In this document: positions 54,541 to 63,504 of the stretch, piece after piece | Layout: the number at the start of each line of letters is the position of its first letter | Position numbering within the stretch: position 1 is the stretch's first letter | NCBI RefSeq assembly: GCF_002563965.1 | Contig: NZ_PDJF01000001.1 | Coordinates: 2,232,001-2,296,000, forward strand | Direction of reading: 5' to 3' | Length of the DNA stretch: 64,000 nt | DNA from: Corynebacterium renale | GTDB lineage: Bacteria > Actinomycetota > Actinomycetes > Mycobacteriales > Mycobacteriaceae | Notes under the pieces: generated by a model | The model's input: only the letters and a program-made list of their open reading frames with translations | Databases searched by the model: none | What the model was told of the DNA's origin: nothing | Translations under genes and position numbers: made by a program

Positions 54541-55779
54541 ATGACCAATAAAGATTCTTCCCAGCTAGAGAATTACAACGCCAGGCGTTTCGTGTGGTCC
54601 AACGGACTGCAAAATATTGGCGATCAGGTTCTCTCCCCGAAATCCGTCCTCCCGTGGATTATGCACGGTATGGGCGTGCCTAACTTCTTTACAGCCCTGC
54701 TCACACCGATCCGCGAATCTGGCTCCATGCTCCCGCAGGCTGCGATTACCCCGTGGGTACTATCCCAGAAATCCCGCAAGCGGGTCTGGATTATCGGCTC
54801 TTTAGGTCAGGCAGTATCCGCAGCGTTGATTGGCGTTGCTGCCTTATTCACCGAGGGCTGGGTATTCGGCCTGTTAACCATCCTGTTCCTGGCCACGCTG
54901 GCACTATCGCGTTCCTTGTGCTCCATTTCGTCGAAAGATGTGCAGGGCCGCACGATTAGTAAGGGCCACCGCGGCCGGGTTACCGGCCGGGCTACGGTCA
55001 TCGGCGGTGCAGTAGCGCTCATCGCGGGTGCGGGCTTGAGCATGGTGCCTGACGACGCCACCGAAATCCTCATCGCCCTCATCTTCGGGTCCGCTGCCTG
55101 CTGGTTTTGTGCCACATTGGTCTTCCGGACCATTAAGGAGCCCGACTACGAAGACGCTCCCGAGGAGCCGAAGTCTCCCATCGACTGGGGCTTTCTGCGC
55201 ACGTGCTGGGATTTATTTAGTGGTGACAAGCTCTTCCGCAACTTCGTCATAGTGCGCACCCTTTTGCTGGTCACCGCCTTATCGACGACCTTCATCGTGG
55301 TCCTGGCCCGCGAAGCCGGTGCCAGCCTCTCGGGAATCGGTGCTTTCTTGGCTGCTAGTGGTTTGGCTTCCCTGGTGGGTGGGCGCGTTTCTGGCTGGCT
55401 GTCGGATATTTCCTCACGCAACGTAATGGCTGCTGGTTCGGCGTTCGCATCCATCGTGTTGCTCGCACTGGTCGCTTCGGCGGCGTGGGCCACCCACGAC
55501 ATCAACGTGTGGGCCATGCCCATCGGTTTCTTCCTGGTCAACCTCGCGCACACCGCGATACGGGTGGCACGTAAAACCTATGTCGTAGACATGGCAGAAG
55601 GCGACAACCGCACCACCTACGTCAGTTCCGCAAACACCATCATGGGCATTATGCTGCTGCTCGTCGGTGGGGTTTCGGCGGTCATTTCTCTCGCGGGCGC
55701 AGCCGCCAGCCTTATTTTCTTCGCGGTCCTCGGACTGTTGGGAACGCTCCTGGCTTCCCGTATGAAAGATGTTTCATAA
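54541..55779 (+). CDS. MFS transporter divergent from the multicopper oxidase
   Basis: Permease of 412 aa from ATG 54541 (MTNKDSSQLENYNARRFVWSNGLQNIGDQVLSPKSVLPWIMHGMGVP), with about 12 helices in two halves separated by a cytoplasmic loop rich in Pro/Glu (EPDYEDAPEEPKSPIDW). GSMLPQAAITPWVLSQKSRKRVWIIGS is near the MFS motif A position. The group is one of unassigned actinobacterial MFS proteins; the substrate is unknown. The open frame upstream of the ATG overlaps the oxidase gene on the other strand and is not coding. Confidence 0.85.
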   Translation: MTNKDSSQLENYNARRFVWSNGLQNIGDQVLSPKSVLPWIMHGMGVPNFFTALLTPIRESGSMLPQAAITPWVLSQKSRKRVWIIGSLGQAVSAALIGVAALFTEGWVFGLLTILFLATLALSRSLCSISSKDVQGRTISKGHRGRVTGRATVIGGAVALIAGAGLSMVPDDATEILIALIFGSAACWFCATLVFRTIKEPDYEDAPEEPKSPIDWGFLRTCWDLFSGDKLFRNFVIVRTLLLVTALSTTFIVVLAREAGASLSGIGAFLAASGLASLVGGRVSGWLSDISSRNVMAAGSAFASIVLLALVASAAWATHDINVWAMPIGFFLVNLAHTAIRVARKTYVVDMAEGDNRTTYVSSANTIMGIMLLLVGGVSAVISLAGAAASLIFFAVLGLLGTLLASRMKDVS

Positions 55780-55873
55780 AGCACCTCGAGCAACGCGCCG
55801 TGTCGTGGCCCGCGTGTAGGCTTAGACAAAGTTCCTACGTCACTTATTTATTTCGTCTGGAGGCGTGCCTACC

Positions 55874-57391
55874 GTGGCCGATACAACTGCCCCATCTGCT
55901 CAACCCACCGCCATCATCATCCTGGCGGCAGGTGCCGGGACCCGCATGAAATCTGCAACGCAGAAAACTCTGCACTCTATCGGCGGACGCAGCCTGCTCT
56001 CGCACAGTATTCACGCGGCCGCAGGTATTGCCCCTGAACAGATCGTGGTAGTTGTGGGGCACCAGCGTGACCAGGTCTCCCCCGCCGTCGACGCCGTGGC
56101 CGAGGAGCTGGGGCGCCCGTTGATTCAGGCAGTTCAGGAAGAACAGTTAGGTACTGGCCACGCGGTGCGCTGCGGGTTGGACCAGCTGAAGGACTTCGAA
56201 GGCACGGTCCTTGTCACCAACGCCGACGTCCCTCTCCTCTCCCCCGAGACGCTGCACAAGCTGGAAGAAGCTCACGCCGGCGCAGCCGCGACCGTACTGA
56301 CAATCCGCCTCGACGACCCGACCGGCTACGGCCGCATCGTCCGCAACGAAGATGGCGACGTCACCGCCATCGTCGAGCATAAGGACGCCTCCGATGCGGA
56401 ACGCGCCATCCAAGAAGTCAACTCCGGTGTCTTCGCTTTCGACGCCTCCGTCCTGCGCACGGCACTCACCGAACTCCGCAGCGACAACGCCCAAGGCGAG
56501 TTTTACATCACCGACGTCCTCGAAATTGCACGGAACGCAGGACATACGGTCCGTGCTCACGTCGCTGACGACGCCGCTGAACTCGCCGGCGTGAATGACC
56601 GCGTCCAGCTTGCTGCCCTGGGCCGTGAGCTGAACCGTCGCACCGTCGAAAAGGCAATGCGCGGCGGTGCCACCATCATTGATCCAGCCACCACCTTCAT
56701 CGACGTGACCGTGACCGTGGGCCACGACGTGACCATCGAACCAGGCACCCAACTGCGTGGCACTACCACAATTGCCGACGGCGCAACCGTCGGCCCGGAC
56801 ACCACTCTGGTGAACATGACCGTTGGCGAAGGCGCTTCCGTGATCCGCACCCACGGCCTTGACTCCGAGATCGGCGCGCATGCAAACGTGGGCCCGTTCA
56901 CCTACGTTCGCCCTGGCACCGTTTTGGGCGAGCGCGGCAAGTTGGGCGGGTTCGTCGAGGCGAAGAACGCGCAGATCGGTGCTGGATCGAAGGTTCCGCA
57001 CCTTACTTATGTGGGCGATGCGACCATCGGCGAAGAGAGCAATATTGGCGCGTCCTCCGTTTTTGTGAACTATGACGGCGTGAATAAGCACCACACCACC
57101 GTCGGCAGCCATGTGCGCACGGGCTCGGACACCATGTTCATTGCTCCAGTCACTGTCGGCGACGGCGCTTATTCCGGTGCCGGGACCGTCATCAAGAACG
57201 ATGTGCCGGCAGGCGCCCTGGTCGTATCCGGCGGCAAGCAGCGCAACATCGAAGGCTGGGTGGTGAAGAACCGCCCAGGCACGGCTGCAGCTCACGCAGC
57301 AGCCGAGGCAGAAAAGGCAGCCGGTGCCGATGCAGCCGGGGCTAACGTGGCCTCCGACGACAGCGAGAAAACAGAAAGCGCAAGCGAATAA
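55874..57391 (+). CDS. glmU: Bifunctional GlmU (N-acetylglucosamine-1-P uridyltransferase / glucosamine-1-P acetyltransferase)
   Basis: Makes UDP-GlcNAc for peptidoglycan. I prefer GTG 55874 (505 aa): GGAGG lies ten bases before it but only one base before the other GTG at 55865. The N-terminal uridyltransferase shows [29 protein letters not shown] and [14 protein letters not shown]; the C-terminal left-handed beta-helix has [64 protein letters not shown] non-conserved Ala/Glu-rich tail of about 35 residues ends it. prsA follows 113 bases later, the usual glmU-prsA order. Confidence 0.97.
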   Translation: MADTTAPSAQPTAIIILAAGAGTRMKSATQKTLHSIGGRSLLSHSIHAAAGIAPEQIVVVVGHQRDQVSPAVDAVAEELGRPLIQAVQEEQLGTGHAVRCGLDQLKDFEGTVLVTNADVPLLSPETLHKLEEAHAGAAATVLTIRLDDPTGYGRIVRNEDGDVTAIVEHKDASDAERAIQEVNSGVFAFDASVLRTALTELRSDNAQGEFYITDVLEIARNAGHTVRAHVADDAAELAGVNDRVQLAALGRELNRRTVEKAMRGGATIIDPATTFIDVTVTVGHDVTIEPGTQLRGTTTIADGATVGPDTTLVNMTVGEGASVIRTHGLDSEIGAHANVGPFTYVRPGTVLGERGKLGGFVEAKNAQIGAGSKVPHLTYVGDATIGEESNIGASSVFVNYDGVNKHHTTVGSHVRTGSDTMFIAPVTVGDGAYSGAGTVIKNDVPAGALVVSGGKQRNIEGWVVKNRPGTAAAHAAAEAEKAAGADAAGANVASDDSEKTESASE

Positions 57392-57504
57392 AACGCCCGA
57401 TGGGGGTATCGATGGTGGCCCAACCTGAGCCCCCGACTAACATCCATCACGTACCCTGTTTTTAGGACATTTAAGCACTTACGAGGAAGGCTGACACGGC
57501 GCCT

Positions 57505-58482
57505 ATGACTGCCCACTGGAAGCAAACCCACAAAAACATGATGCTCTTTAGCGGCCGGGCACACCCAGAGCTCGGCGAGCAGGTCGCACGCGAACTAGGC
57601 ATTGAACTCACCCCCATGTCGGCGCACGACTTCGCAAACGGAGAAATCTTCGTCCGCTTCGATGAATCCGTCCGCGGTTCGGACTGCTTTGTTGTACAGT
57701 CCCACACCCAGCCGCTGAACAAGTGGCTGATGGAACAGCTCATCATGATTGATGCGCTCAAGCGTGGTTCCGCTCGCACGATCACCGCAATCCTGCCGTT
57801 CTACCCATACGCCCGCCAGGACAAGAAGCACCGTGGTCGCGAGCCTATCTCCGCCCGCCTGGTCGCTGACCTGCTGACCACCGCCGGCGCAGACCGCATC
57901 GTCAGCGTCGACCTGCACACCGACCAGATTCAGGGCTTCTTCGACGGCCCGGTCGACCACATGCACGCCATGCCAATCCTCACGGATTACATCAAGGGCA
58001 AGTACGAGCTGAACAACATCTGCGTGGTCTCCCCTGACGCTGGTCGCGTGAAGGTTGCTGAGAAGTGGGCTAACACGCTGGGCGACGCCCCCATGGCCTT
58101 CGTCCACAAGACGCGCTCCATCGACGTTGCCAACTCCGTGGTTGCTAACCGCGTGGTCGGTGACGTGGAGGGCAAGGACTGCGTGCTTCTCGACGACATG
58201 ATTGACACCGGCGGCACCATTGCAGGCGCTTGCCGTGTGCTTAAGGAAGCAGGCGCTCGTTCCGTACTCATCGCCTGCACGCACGGTGTATTCTCCGACC
58301 CCGCTCGCGAGCGTCTGAGCCAGTGTGGTGCCGAGGAAATCATCACCACCGACACCCTGCCGCAGAACACCGAAGGCTGGGAGAACCTGACGGTCCTTTC
58401 GATCGCTCCGCTGCTGGCGAAGACGATTACCGAGATCTTCGAAAACGGTTCCGTGACCCACCTCTTCGAGGGCCAGGCTTAA
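57505..58482 (+). CDS. prsA: Ribose-phosphate pyrophosphokinase
   Basis: Makes PRPP from ribose-5-phosphate and ATP, the precursor of nucleotides, His, Trp and decaprenylphosphoryl-arabinose; 325 aa. Seen are MLFSGRAHPELGEQVARELG, PYARQDKKHRGREPISARLVADLLTTAGADRIVSVDLHTDQIQGFFDGPVDH and the PRPP loop DCVLLDDMIDTGGTIAGACRVL. The ATG at 57505 follows GAGGAAGG by about 16 bases, longer than usual, but the next Met lies too far inside. A terminator follows. Confidence 0.97.
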   Translation: MTAHWKQTHKNMMLFSGRAHPELGEQVARELGIELTPMSAHDFANGEIFVRFDESVRGSDCFVVQSHTQPLNKWLMEQLIMIDALKRGSARTITAILPFYPYARQDKKHRGREPISARLVADLLTTAGADRIVSVDLHTDQIQGFFDGPVDHMHAMPILTDYIKGKYELNNICVVSPDAGRVKVAEKWANTLGDAPMAFVHKTRSIDVANSVVANRVVGDVEGKDCVLLDDMIDTGGTIAGACRVLKEAGARSVLIACTHGVFSDPARERLSQCGAEEIITTDTLPQNTEGWENLTVLSIAPLLAKTITEIFENGSVTHLFEGQA

Positions 58483-58497
58483 ACCGCCGAAACTAAA

Positions 58498-58527
58498 AGC
58501 GCCAGGTACGAATGCGTACCTGGCGCT
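58498..58527 (+). terminator. Terminator of prsA
   Basis: AGCGCCAGGTACG and CGTACCTGGCGCT form a perfect 13-bp stem with an AATG loop, followed by TCTTGT. Confidence 0.88.
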
Positions 58528-58558
58528 TCTTGTATAACTACCCGCGGGAGGGCGAATC

Positions 58559-58747
58559 ATGCATAAACGGCGACTCCTGGTTGTGGCACTTCTGCTCTGG
58601 ATAGTGGCGCAGCTCGTTGAGTGGGGATTCTACGAGCTTGTTATCGGCGGCACTGCGAGCGTTTATGCGAAGGCGGTCGTTTTCGCCCTCTTCCCGCTCC
58701 CCTTCGTTCTGGTAGTAGCCCGCCGAATCAGCGGTGACGGAAAGTAG
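58559..58747 (+). CDS. Small two-helix membrane protein, overlapping echA end
   Basis: A 62-residue frame (MHKRRLLVVALLLWIVAQLVEWGFYELVIGG...) with GGAGGG eight bases before the ATG. Two hydrophobic segments, a basic N-terminus and a basic C-terminus (ARRISGDGK) suit a small inner-membrane protein. Its 3' end overlaps the echA stop by 20 bases. No family known. Confidence 0.5.
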   Translation: MHKRRLLVVALLLWIVAQLVEWGFYELVIGGTASVYAKAVVFALFPLPFVLVVARRISGDGK

Positions 58748-59498
58748 GAGCACGCTTCTCGACGAACGCCGCCATCCCCTCCTTCTGGTCATAGGAAGCG
58801 AACATCGCTTGGAAACCGCGCCGCTCCCACGCCACGCCTTGACTGAGCGTGGTTTCAAACGCGGTGTTTACTGCTTCCTTCGCTCTTGTGGTGGCAACGC
58901 GCGAGTAATTGCCAATGGTTGTGGCTAACTTCAAGGTTTCTTCGGCCACAGTCTCCTGCGGATAGACGCGCGCCACCAACCCGGCTTGCAGCGCTTCCTC
59001 AGCGTAGATGCGCCGACCAGACAGAATCATGTCCATAGCCAGGGACTTCCCCACCGCGCGCACCAAGCGCTGCGTCCCGCCGATGCCCGGCATGATTCCC
59101 AAGCCCACCTCGGGCTGGCCGAATACTGCGGTCTCTGAGGCGACGATGAGGTCTGCCATCATCGCCAGTTCACACCCGCCGCCGAGCGCGTAGCCGGAGA
59201 CTTCCGCAATGATCGGAATACGTACCTGCGCCATCTCATCCCAGCGGCCGAAGATGTCGGATTCGTACAGTTCGGGGGCGGTTTTCTGGGCCATCTCGGT
59301 GATGTCTGCACCGGCGGCAAAAGCACGTTCACTGCCCCGAATGATGACGGCCCCGATCTCGGGGTTGGCGTCGAAGGACTTGAGGGCGTCGATAAGCGCA
59401 TTCATGAGCGCGGAATTAAGTGCGTTGAGGGCTTTCGGCCGGTTCAGGGTGATAACCCCTACGCGACCTTCTTCACTAACCAGAATTGGAGTATCCAT
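58728..59498 (-). CDS. echA: Enoyl-CoA hydratase/isomerase family protein
   Basis: Crotonase-fold enzyme of 256 aa, probably hydrating enoyl-CoA in fatty-acid or amino acid degradation. The core ITLNRPKALNALNSALMNALIDAL, oxyanion-hole GSERAFAAGADITEMA and the catalytic glutamate region VFGQPEVGLGIMPGIGGTQRLVRAVG with both Glu-like positions fit a true hydratase; the GGCELAMMADLIVA segment is also canonical. The second Glu position in IMPGIGGTQR is replaced by Gly-type residues, so the exact reaction is uncertain. Convergent with the small membrane protein gene. Single gene with its own promoter region. Confidence 0.9.
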   Translation of the reverse strand: MDTPILVSEEGRVGVITLNRPKALNALNSALMNALIDALKSFDANPEIGAVIIRGSERAFAAGADITEMAQKTAPELYESDIFGRWDEMAQVRIPIIAEVSGYALGGGCELAMMADLIVASETAVFGQPEVGLGIMPGIGGTQRLVRAVGKSLAMDMILSGRRIYAEEALQAGLVARVYPQETVAEETLKLATTIGNYSRVATTRAKEAVNTAFETTLSQGVAWERRGFQAMFASYDQKEGMAAFVEKRAPTFRHR

Positions 59499-59598
59499 GC
59501 TGCAAGTCTACGTTTTCTTTCGCGCCTGTGACGTGTTATAGTGGCTGGGTCTCGGCGAGGGCCTTAGAGCCGTTATCGACGCGATTTAGAGCTTTGCT

Positions 59599-59662
59599 CC
59601 CCACCAGCGTGGGGTTTTGCCTGCGAAGACTCGACGAGAACGCGAGTCGGCCGCAGGCTTTT
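59599..59662 (+). promoter_or_regulatory. Structured leader of rplY with two stem-loops, each followed by T-runs
   Basis: First hairpin CCCCAC-CAGC-GTGGGG (59599-59614) followed by TTTT. Second hairpin: GCCTGCG pairs with CGCAGGC (59619-59625 and 59652-59658), inside it GACTCG pairs with CGAGTC, followed by TTTTG. The arrangement resembles tandem attenuator/terminator structures about 50-110 bases before the start codon. Confidence 0.6.
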
Positions 59663-59710
59663 GTGCTTGTTAGGCCGTCATTCATCACTGAACGACGAAG
59701 GAGTCCAACA

Positions 59711-60340
59711 ATGGCTACTTACCCTACTATTGAAGCATCCGTACGCTCCGAGTTCGGCAAGGGCTTTGCCCGCCGTCTGCGCCGCGACTGGAAGGTCCCG
59801 GGCGTCATCTACTCGGCAGAAACCGAAACTCTCCACTTCGCCGCACCACTGCTGGAGATCCAGGCACTGGTCCGCAACCACGGCGTTAACGCCATCGTTG
59901 AGATGGACATCGAGGGCGAAAAGCACCTCACCATGGTCAAGCACGTTGACCAGAACCCACTGACCCTGAACATCGACCACATCGACCTGCTCGCCATTAA
60001 GCGCGGCGAAAAGGTTGAGGTTGAGGTTCCTGTCGTCATCGAGGGCGAGCCAACCCCAGGCACCATCGCTATCCTCAACCAGGACCTCGTACTCATCGAG
60101 GCAGACGTTCTCAACATTCCAGAAGAGATCGTTGTCAACGTCGAAGGCCTCGAAGCAGACGACCAGGTTCTTGCTGGCGATCTGAAGCTTGGCGACGCAA
60201 CCCTGGTCGAGGACGCAGAGAACGTCGTCGTGACCGTCTCCTGGCCTGAGGTTGACGAAGAGCTCGAGGAAGCTGCAGAGGCTGCTGAAGAAGGCGGCGC
60301 TGAAGCTGGCGCAGAGTCCACCGAAGAAGCTGCTGAGTAA
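59711..60340 (+). CDS. rplY: Ribosomal protein bL25, CTC form
   Basis: 5S rRNA-binding ribosomal protein of 209 aa, the long CTC-type with an N-terminal L25 domain (residues 1-95, ASVRSEFGKGFARRLRRDWKVPGVIYS) and a C-terminal TL5/CTC beta domain (VEVEVPVVIEGEPTPGTIAILNQDLVLIEAD). It ends in a strongly acidic Ala/Glu tail of about 30 residues. GAAGGAG precedes ATG 59711. A structured leader of about 180 bases suggests translational or attenuator control. A terminator follows. Confidence 0.95.
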   Translation: MATYPTIEASVRSEFGKGFARRLRRDWKVPGVIYSAETETLHFAAPLLEIQALVRNHGVNAIVEMDIEGEKHLTMVKHVDQNPLTLNIDHIDLLAIKRGEKVEVEVPVVIEGEPTPGTIAILNQDLVLIEADVLNIPEEIVVNVEGLEADDQVLAGDLKLGDATLVEDAENVVVTVSWPEVDEELEEAAEAAEEGGAEAGAESTEEAAE

Positions 60341-60377
60341 CAGCTCGGCGTAACTCCTAGTTACAGCAGCTGCTTGA

Positions 60378-60410
60378 GGCCGGTCACCCGATGCGGGTGA
60401 CCGGCCTTCG
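60378..60410 (+). terminator. Terminator of rplY
   Basis: GGCCGGTCACCCG pairs with CGGGTGACCGGCC around ATG, followed by TTCG. The stem is strong, but the T-run is short. Confidence 0.82.
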
Positions 60411-60450
60411 TGGTTGTTGGGGGTGGCTGGGCGCTGAGGATTCTAAACGC

Positions 60451-60536
60451 ATGCGCGAAAGCGCATACTTAGCAGCCAGACTTAATACGCCTGGTCGCAC
60501 TCGGCCTGCAGGGAGGCGCCGACCTGGCATGTTAAG
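60451..60536. other. Intergenic region with two hairpins, possible non-coding RNA or repeat
   Basis: ATGCGC-GAAA-GCGCAT at 60451-60466 is a GNRA-loop hairpin. At 60481-60536 a 17-position stem forms between CTTAATACGCCTGGTCG and the matching right arm, with one U-G wobble, one C-A and one U-U mismatch, and a 22-base apical part that can pair further. There is no T-run, and no open frame of quality crosses it. The space between rplY and purU (60341-60626) holds nothing else. Confidence 0.45.
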
Positions 60537-60626
60537 CCTGGCCGATAATTATTCAGCCGGGACGGCAAAAGCCGCGCAGCCGCAAGCTCCGTCGCCAGCG
60601 CCAGCCCGCGCCCCACCCGGCAACGC

Positions 60627-61511
60627 CTAGGAGAAGATTACCGTCCGGTTGCCGTAGACGAGCACGCGGTCCTCCAGGTGGAAGCGCAACCCGCGGGCAA
60701 GAACCTGCTTTTCCACGTCGCGGCCCAGGCGTGCCAGGTCTTCCGGCGAATCCTTGTGGGTGACGCGGATAATGTCCTGTTCGATGATGGGGCCGTCGTC
60801 GAGGTCGGAGGTGGCATAGTGGCAGGTTGCGCCAACCAGTTTCACGCCACGGTTGTATGCCTGGTGGTAGGGGCGCGCACCCATGAAGGAGGGCAGGAAG
60901 CTGTGGTGGATGTTGATCACGCGGCCAGCCCACATTTCGCACAGGTCCGGTGGGAGGATTTGCATGAAGCGGGCCATGACGATGGCGTCGGGGTTTTCGG
61001 CGTTAACAAGCTCGGCTACCTTGTCGAAGGCTTTGCGCTTTCCCACCTGGTCTTTCGGGAATGGGACGTGGTGGTAAGGGATGCCGTGGTGTTCGGCGAT
61101 GTGGCGCAAATTGTCGTGGTTGCCGATGATCGCGGCGACGTCCATCGGGTAATCGTTTTCAGCGACGCGGTCCAGCAGGTCGCGCAGGCAGTGCCCTTGG
61201 TGGGAAACCAGGAGAACGGCGCGCTTGACCTCTGCAGTATCCCAGAGGCGCCAGTGGGCGGTGGGGCCGAATTCTTCTGCGATCTCGGCGATTTCTTCAC
61301 GCATCTGGTCTAGGGAAATCGCGATGGAATCGGCGCGGACTGCCTGGCGGGTGAAGAACCGGTTGGTGTCGGGGTCGAGGAAGTAGTCGGCTTCGGTGAT
61401 GACGCCACCGTGGCCGGCCAAAAAACTTGCGAGCCGGGCGACGATACCGGCACGGTCTGGGCAGCTAAACGTTAAAACATAGGCGCGTTCTGCATGGTGT
61501 GTCGTACTCAT
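60627..61511 (-). CDS. purU: Formyltetrahydrofolate deformylase
   Basis: Hydrolyses 10-formyl-THF to formate and THF; 294 aa. An N-terminal ACT domain (residues 8-90, YVLTFSCPDRAGIVARLASFLAGHGGVITEAD) is followed by the formyltransferase-like domain with AAIIGNHDNLRHIAEHHGIPYHHVPFP, NIHHSFLPSFMGARPYHQAYNRGVKLVGATCHYATSDLDDGPIIEQD and the C-terminal end. The N-H-D catalytic set is in place. The formate it releases could feed the formate dehydrogenase of this window, although they lie far apart. Divergent from pth, 25 bases between starts. Confidence 0.95.
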   Translation of the reverse strand: MSTTHHAERAYVLTFSCPDRAGIVARLASFLAGHGGVITEADYFLDPDTNRFFTRQAVRADSIAISLDQMREEIAEIAEEFGPTAHWRLWDTAEVKRAVLLVSHQGHCLRDLLDRVAENDYPMDVAAIIGNHDNLRHIAEHHGIPYHHVPFPKDQVGKRKAFDKVAELVNAENPDAIVMARFMQILPPDLCEMWAGRVINIHHSFLPSFMGARPYHQAYNRGVKLVGATCHYATSDLDDGPIIEQDIIRVTHKDSPEDLARLGRDVEKQVLARGLRFHLEDRVLVYGNRTVIFS

Positions 61512-61536
61512 TCCTCACATCCTATACGGTGTGTGT

Positions 61537-62064
61537 ATGAGTTCTCCCCTGCTGGTCGTGGGCTTGGGTAACCCGGGCCCGAAATATGAAGGAACGCGCC
61601 ACAACCTGGGCGCGATGGCTGCCGACGCCTACGTGGCCGACAACTTTGGTTCGTGGACCCGGCACAAAAAATCGCAGTGCCAGGTTGCGGAGTTTCCAGG
61701 TGTGATCGTCGCAAAGCCGCAGAGTTTCATGAATCTTTCTGGCGGCCCGGTGGCCCAGCTGAGCGCGTTTTTCAAAGTACCGCCGGCGCACATTGTGGTG
61801 CTTCACGACGAGCTCGAGTTGCCCCTCGGCCAACTCCAAGTCCGCCCCGGCGGTGGCGACCGCGGGCACAACGGCTTGCGCTCTATCACTCAAGCCTTAG
61901 GCACGAAGGATTATGTGCGCCTGTCCCTGGGTATCGGACGGCCGCCCGGTCGGATGGACCCGGCGGCCTATGTGCTCAAACCGTTTTCTAAGAAGGAGCA
62001 GGTTGAGCTCCCGATTGTGTGCGCGGACGCAGCCGATGAGATTGAAACGCTGCGCGGCGCCTAA
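61537..62064 (+). CDS. pth: Peptidyl-tRNA hydrolase
   Basis: Recycles peptidyl-tRNA released from stalled ribosomes; 175 aa from ATG 61537. Active-site residues are in LLVVGLGNPGPKYEGTRHNLGAMAAD (Asn and catalytic His) and VVLHDELELPLGQLQVRPGGGDRGHNGLRSI. The common order rplY-pth is kept except for purU between them. The stop codon abuts that of the convergent 3-hydroxybenzoate hydroxylase gene. A TTG- or GTG-type start upstream would add two residues. Confidence 0.95.
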   Translation: MSSPLLVVGLGNPGPKYEGTRHNLGAMAADAYVADNFGSWTRHKKSQCQVAEFPGVIVAKPQSFMNLSGGPVAQLSAFFKVPPAHIVVLHDELELPLGQLQVRPGGGDRGHNGLRSITQALGTKDYVRLSLGIGRPPGRMDPAAYVLKPFSKKEQVELPIVCADAADEIETLRGA

Positions 62065-63429
62065 TTACTTAGCGACGACCCCGTGGTCTTCCGCTGCACG
62101 TTGTACCAGGGTGTAACGCCATTCCTTGAGTTCTGCGGGCAGCTCACCCTTCGATGGGTCTTTGATGTAGGCGCGCTCGCATGGATCGTACTTCCACAGC
62201 CAGTCTGCGTAGCGGTACCAGTTGCCTTCTGCCTGCTGGAACAGGTAATTGCGCAGCAGGCGTGCGGTGCCTGGCAGGTGCCACAGTTCGCCCCAGAAGC
62301 GTCCGGTGGTCTGGATGCGCGCCGCGCGGGGTGCACGTTCTGCTTCAACTTCTTTCAGGACTTCTTCCCACGCCGGTGTCCCACCGTTAGCCTGAGCGCT
62401 GTCTGCGGCGAAGGATGCGATTGCTTCGGCGTCTTCCATGGCCATCACAGCTCCCGAGGCCAGGTACTGCAGGGGCGGGTGGGCGGCGTCGCCAAGCAAG
62501 ATCATGCGGCCGTCGGCCCACTCGTGGAGGGGTTCGCGGTCAGCCATCTGCCACCACTTGTCCTTCCACAACTTCTGGGAGCGCTCCTTGACGTACGGGA
62601 TGCAGTGGTCGTACGCGGTGGCTAGTTCTTCGTTGTTGCCCCAGTCCTCGGGGATGTCGCCGGCGTCGCGGCCGTCGAGGTAGCGGTCCGACTGGAACAC
62701 GCCAACCTGGTTGAGCAGCTCGCCGCCGCGCAGCTTGTACTGGATGAAGTGACAGTGTGGGCCGATATACCCGACGACGCCGTTAATGTCAGCGGCCTCC
62801 GGGTCGGTCTCCAGCGGGGAGGTTCCGCGGTAGGCAACATACGCGGAAGGAACGAGCTCGTCTTTAACCAGCTTGGGGCGCATAACCGAGTGGGAGCCGT
62901 CGAAACCGATGAGGATGTCCGCATGGACGGTCTTTTCCTTATCTGACTTGCGGTCGTGCAGGAGGACGTCGATGCCTCCGTCAGTTGTTGTGCAGTCTTC
63001 GACGCGGATCCCGTTGTGCAGCTTCGCACCCGCCTGCTGCGCTGCCTCCACCAACACGGACAGCAGGTCAGAGCGGTGAACCACCATGTAACGGCCGCCG
63101 AAGTGCTCCTCGAAGTCTTCGTCAAAGTTCATGGTCAAGATTGCGTCACCGTTGACGGCGTCGCGGAACTGCATGTACTCGGGCATGTACCCCAGGTCGA
63201 CCAGGTGATCGAGCACACCCCACTTCTTGAGCATGCGCCAACCGTGCGGTCCGATCTGTAGGCCGGCGCCCACTTCCTTGAATTCAGAGGCCTGCTCGTA
63301 CAGGGTCACATCTGCACCGCGTAGTGCAAGTGCCAGCGCGCCGGCTGCGCCACCGATGCCACCACCGGAGATGATGATGGTCTGGCCAGCGAGCTCTTGA
63401 GTTGGGTTCAGAGTGAATGGGGCGGTCAT
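62065..63429 (-). CDS. nagX: FAD-dependent 3-hydroxybenzoate 6-hydroxylase-like monooxygenase
   Basis: Aromatic-ring hydroxylase of 454 aa, family of salicylate and 3-hydroxybenzoate hydroxylases. FAD motifs are [47 protein letters not shown] (GxGxxG and the GAGI stretch), [18 protein letters not shown] and [29 protein letters not shown]. By memory it is close to the 3-hydroxybenzoate 6-hydroxylase of C. glutamicum, which makes gentisate; the upstream gene here is a gentisate-type transporter, which supports that. AAAGGAG precedes the ATG. Confidence 0.87.
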   Translation of the reverse strand: MTAPFTLNPTQELAGQTIIISGGGIGGAAGALALALRGADVTLYEQASEFKEVGAGLQIGPHGWRMLKKWGVLDHLVDLGYMPEYMQFRDAVNGDAILTMNFDEDFEEHFGGRYMVVHRSDLLSVLVEAAQQAGAKLHNGIRVEDCTTTDGGIDVLLHDRKSDKEKTVHADILIGFDGSHSVMRPKLVKDELVPSAYVAYRGTSPLETDPEAADINGVVGYIGPHCHFIQYKLRGGELLNQVGVFQSDRYLDGRDAGDIPEDWGNNEELATAYDHCIPYVKERSQKLWKDKWWQMADREPLHEWADGRMILLGDAAHPPLQYLASGAVMAMEDAEAIASFAADSAQANGGTPAWEEVLKEVEAERAPRAARIQTTGRFWGELWHLPGTARLLRNYLFQQAEGNWYRYADWLWKYDPCERAYIKDPSKGELPAELKEWRYTLVQRAAEDHGVVAK

Positions 63430-63504
63430 GATGGTCTCCTTTGACGGGAAGTCGAACGGGATTGTGAAAAGCTATGGAGTTATAGGGCGCACCCGGGGTG
63501 GCCG

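Noticed and set aside
56147..58560. Long minus-strand frames opposite glmU and prsA (382 and 321 codons)
   Set aside because: Shadows of two certain housekeeping genes.
60391..60630. Plus-strand ORF of 79 codons between rplY and purU
   Set aside because: It begins inside the rplY terminator, has no ribosome site and reads through hairpin sequence with biased Ala/Pro/Arg content.
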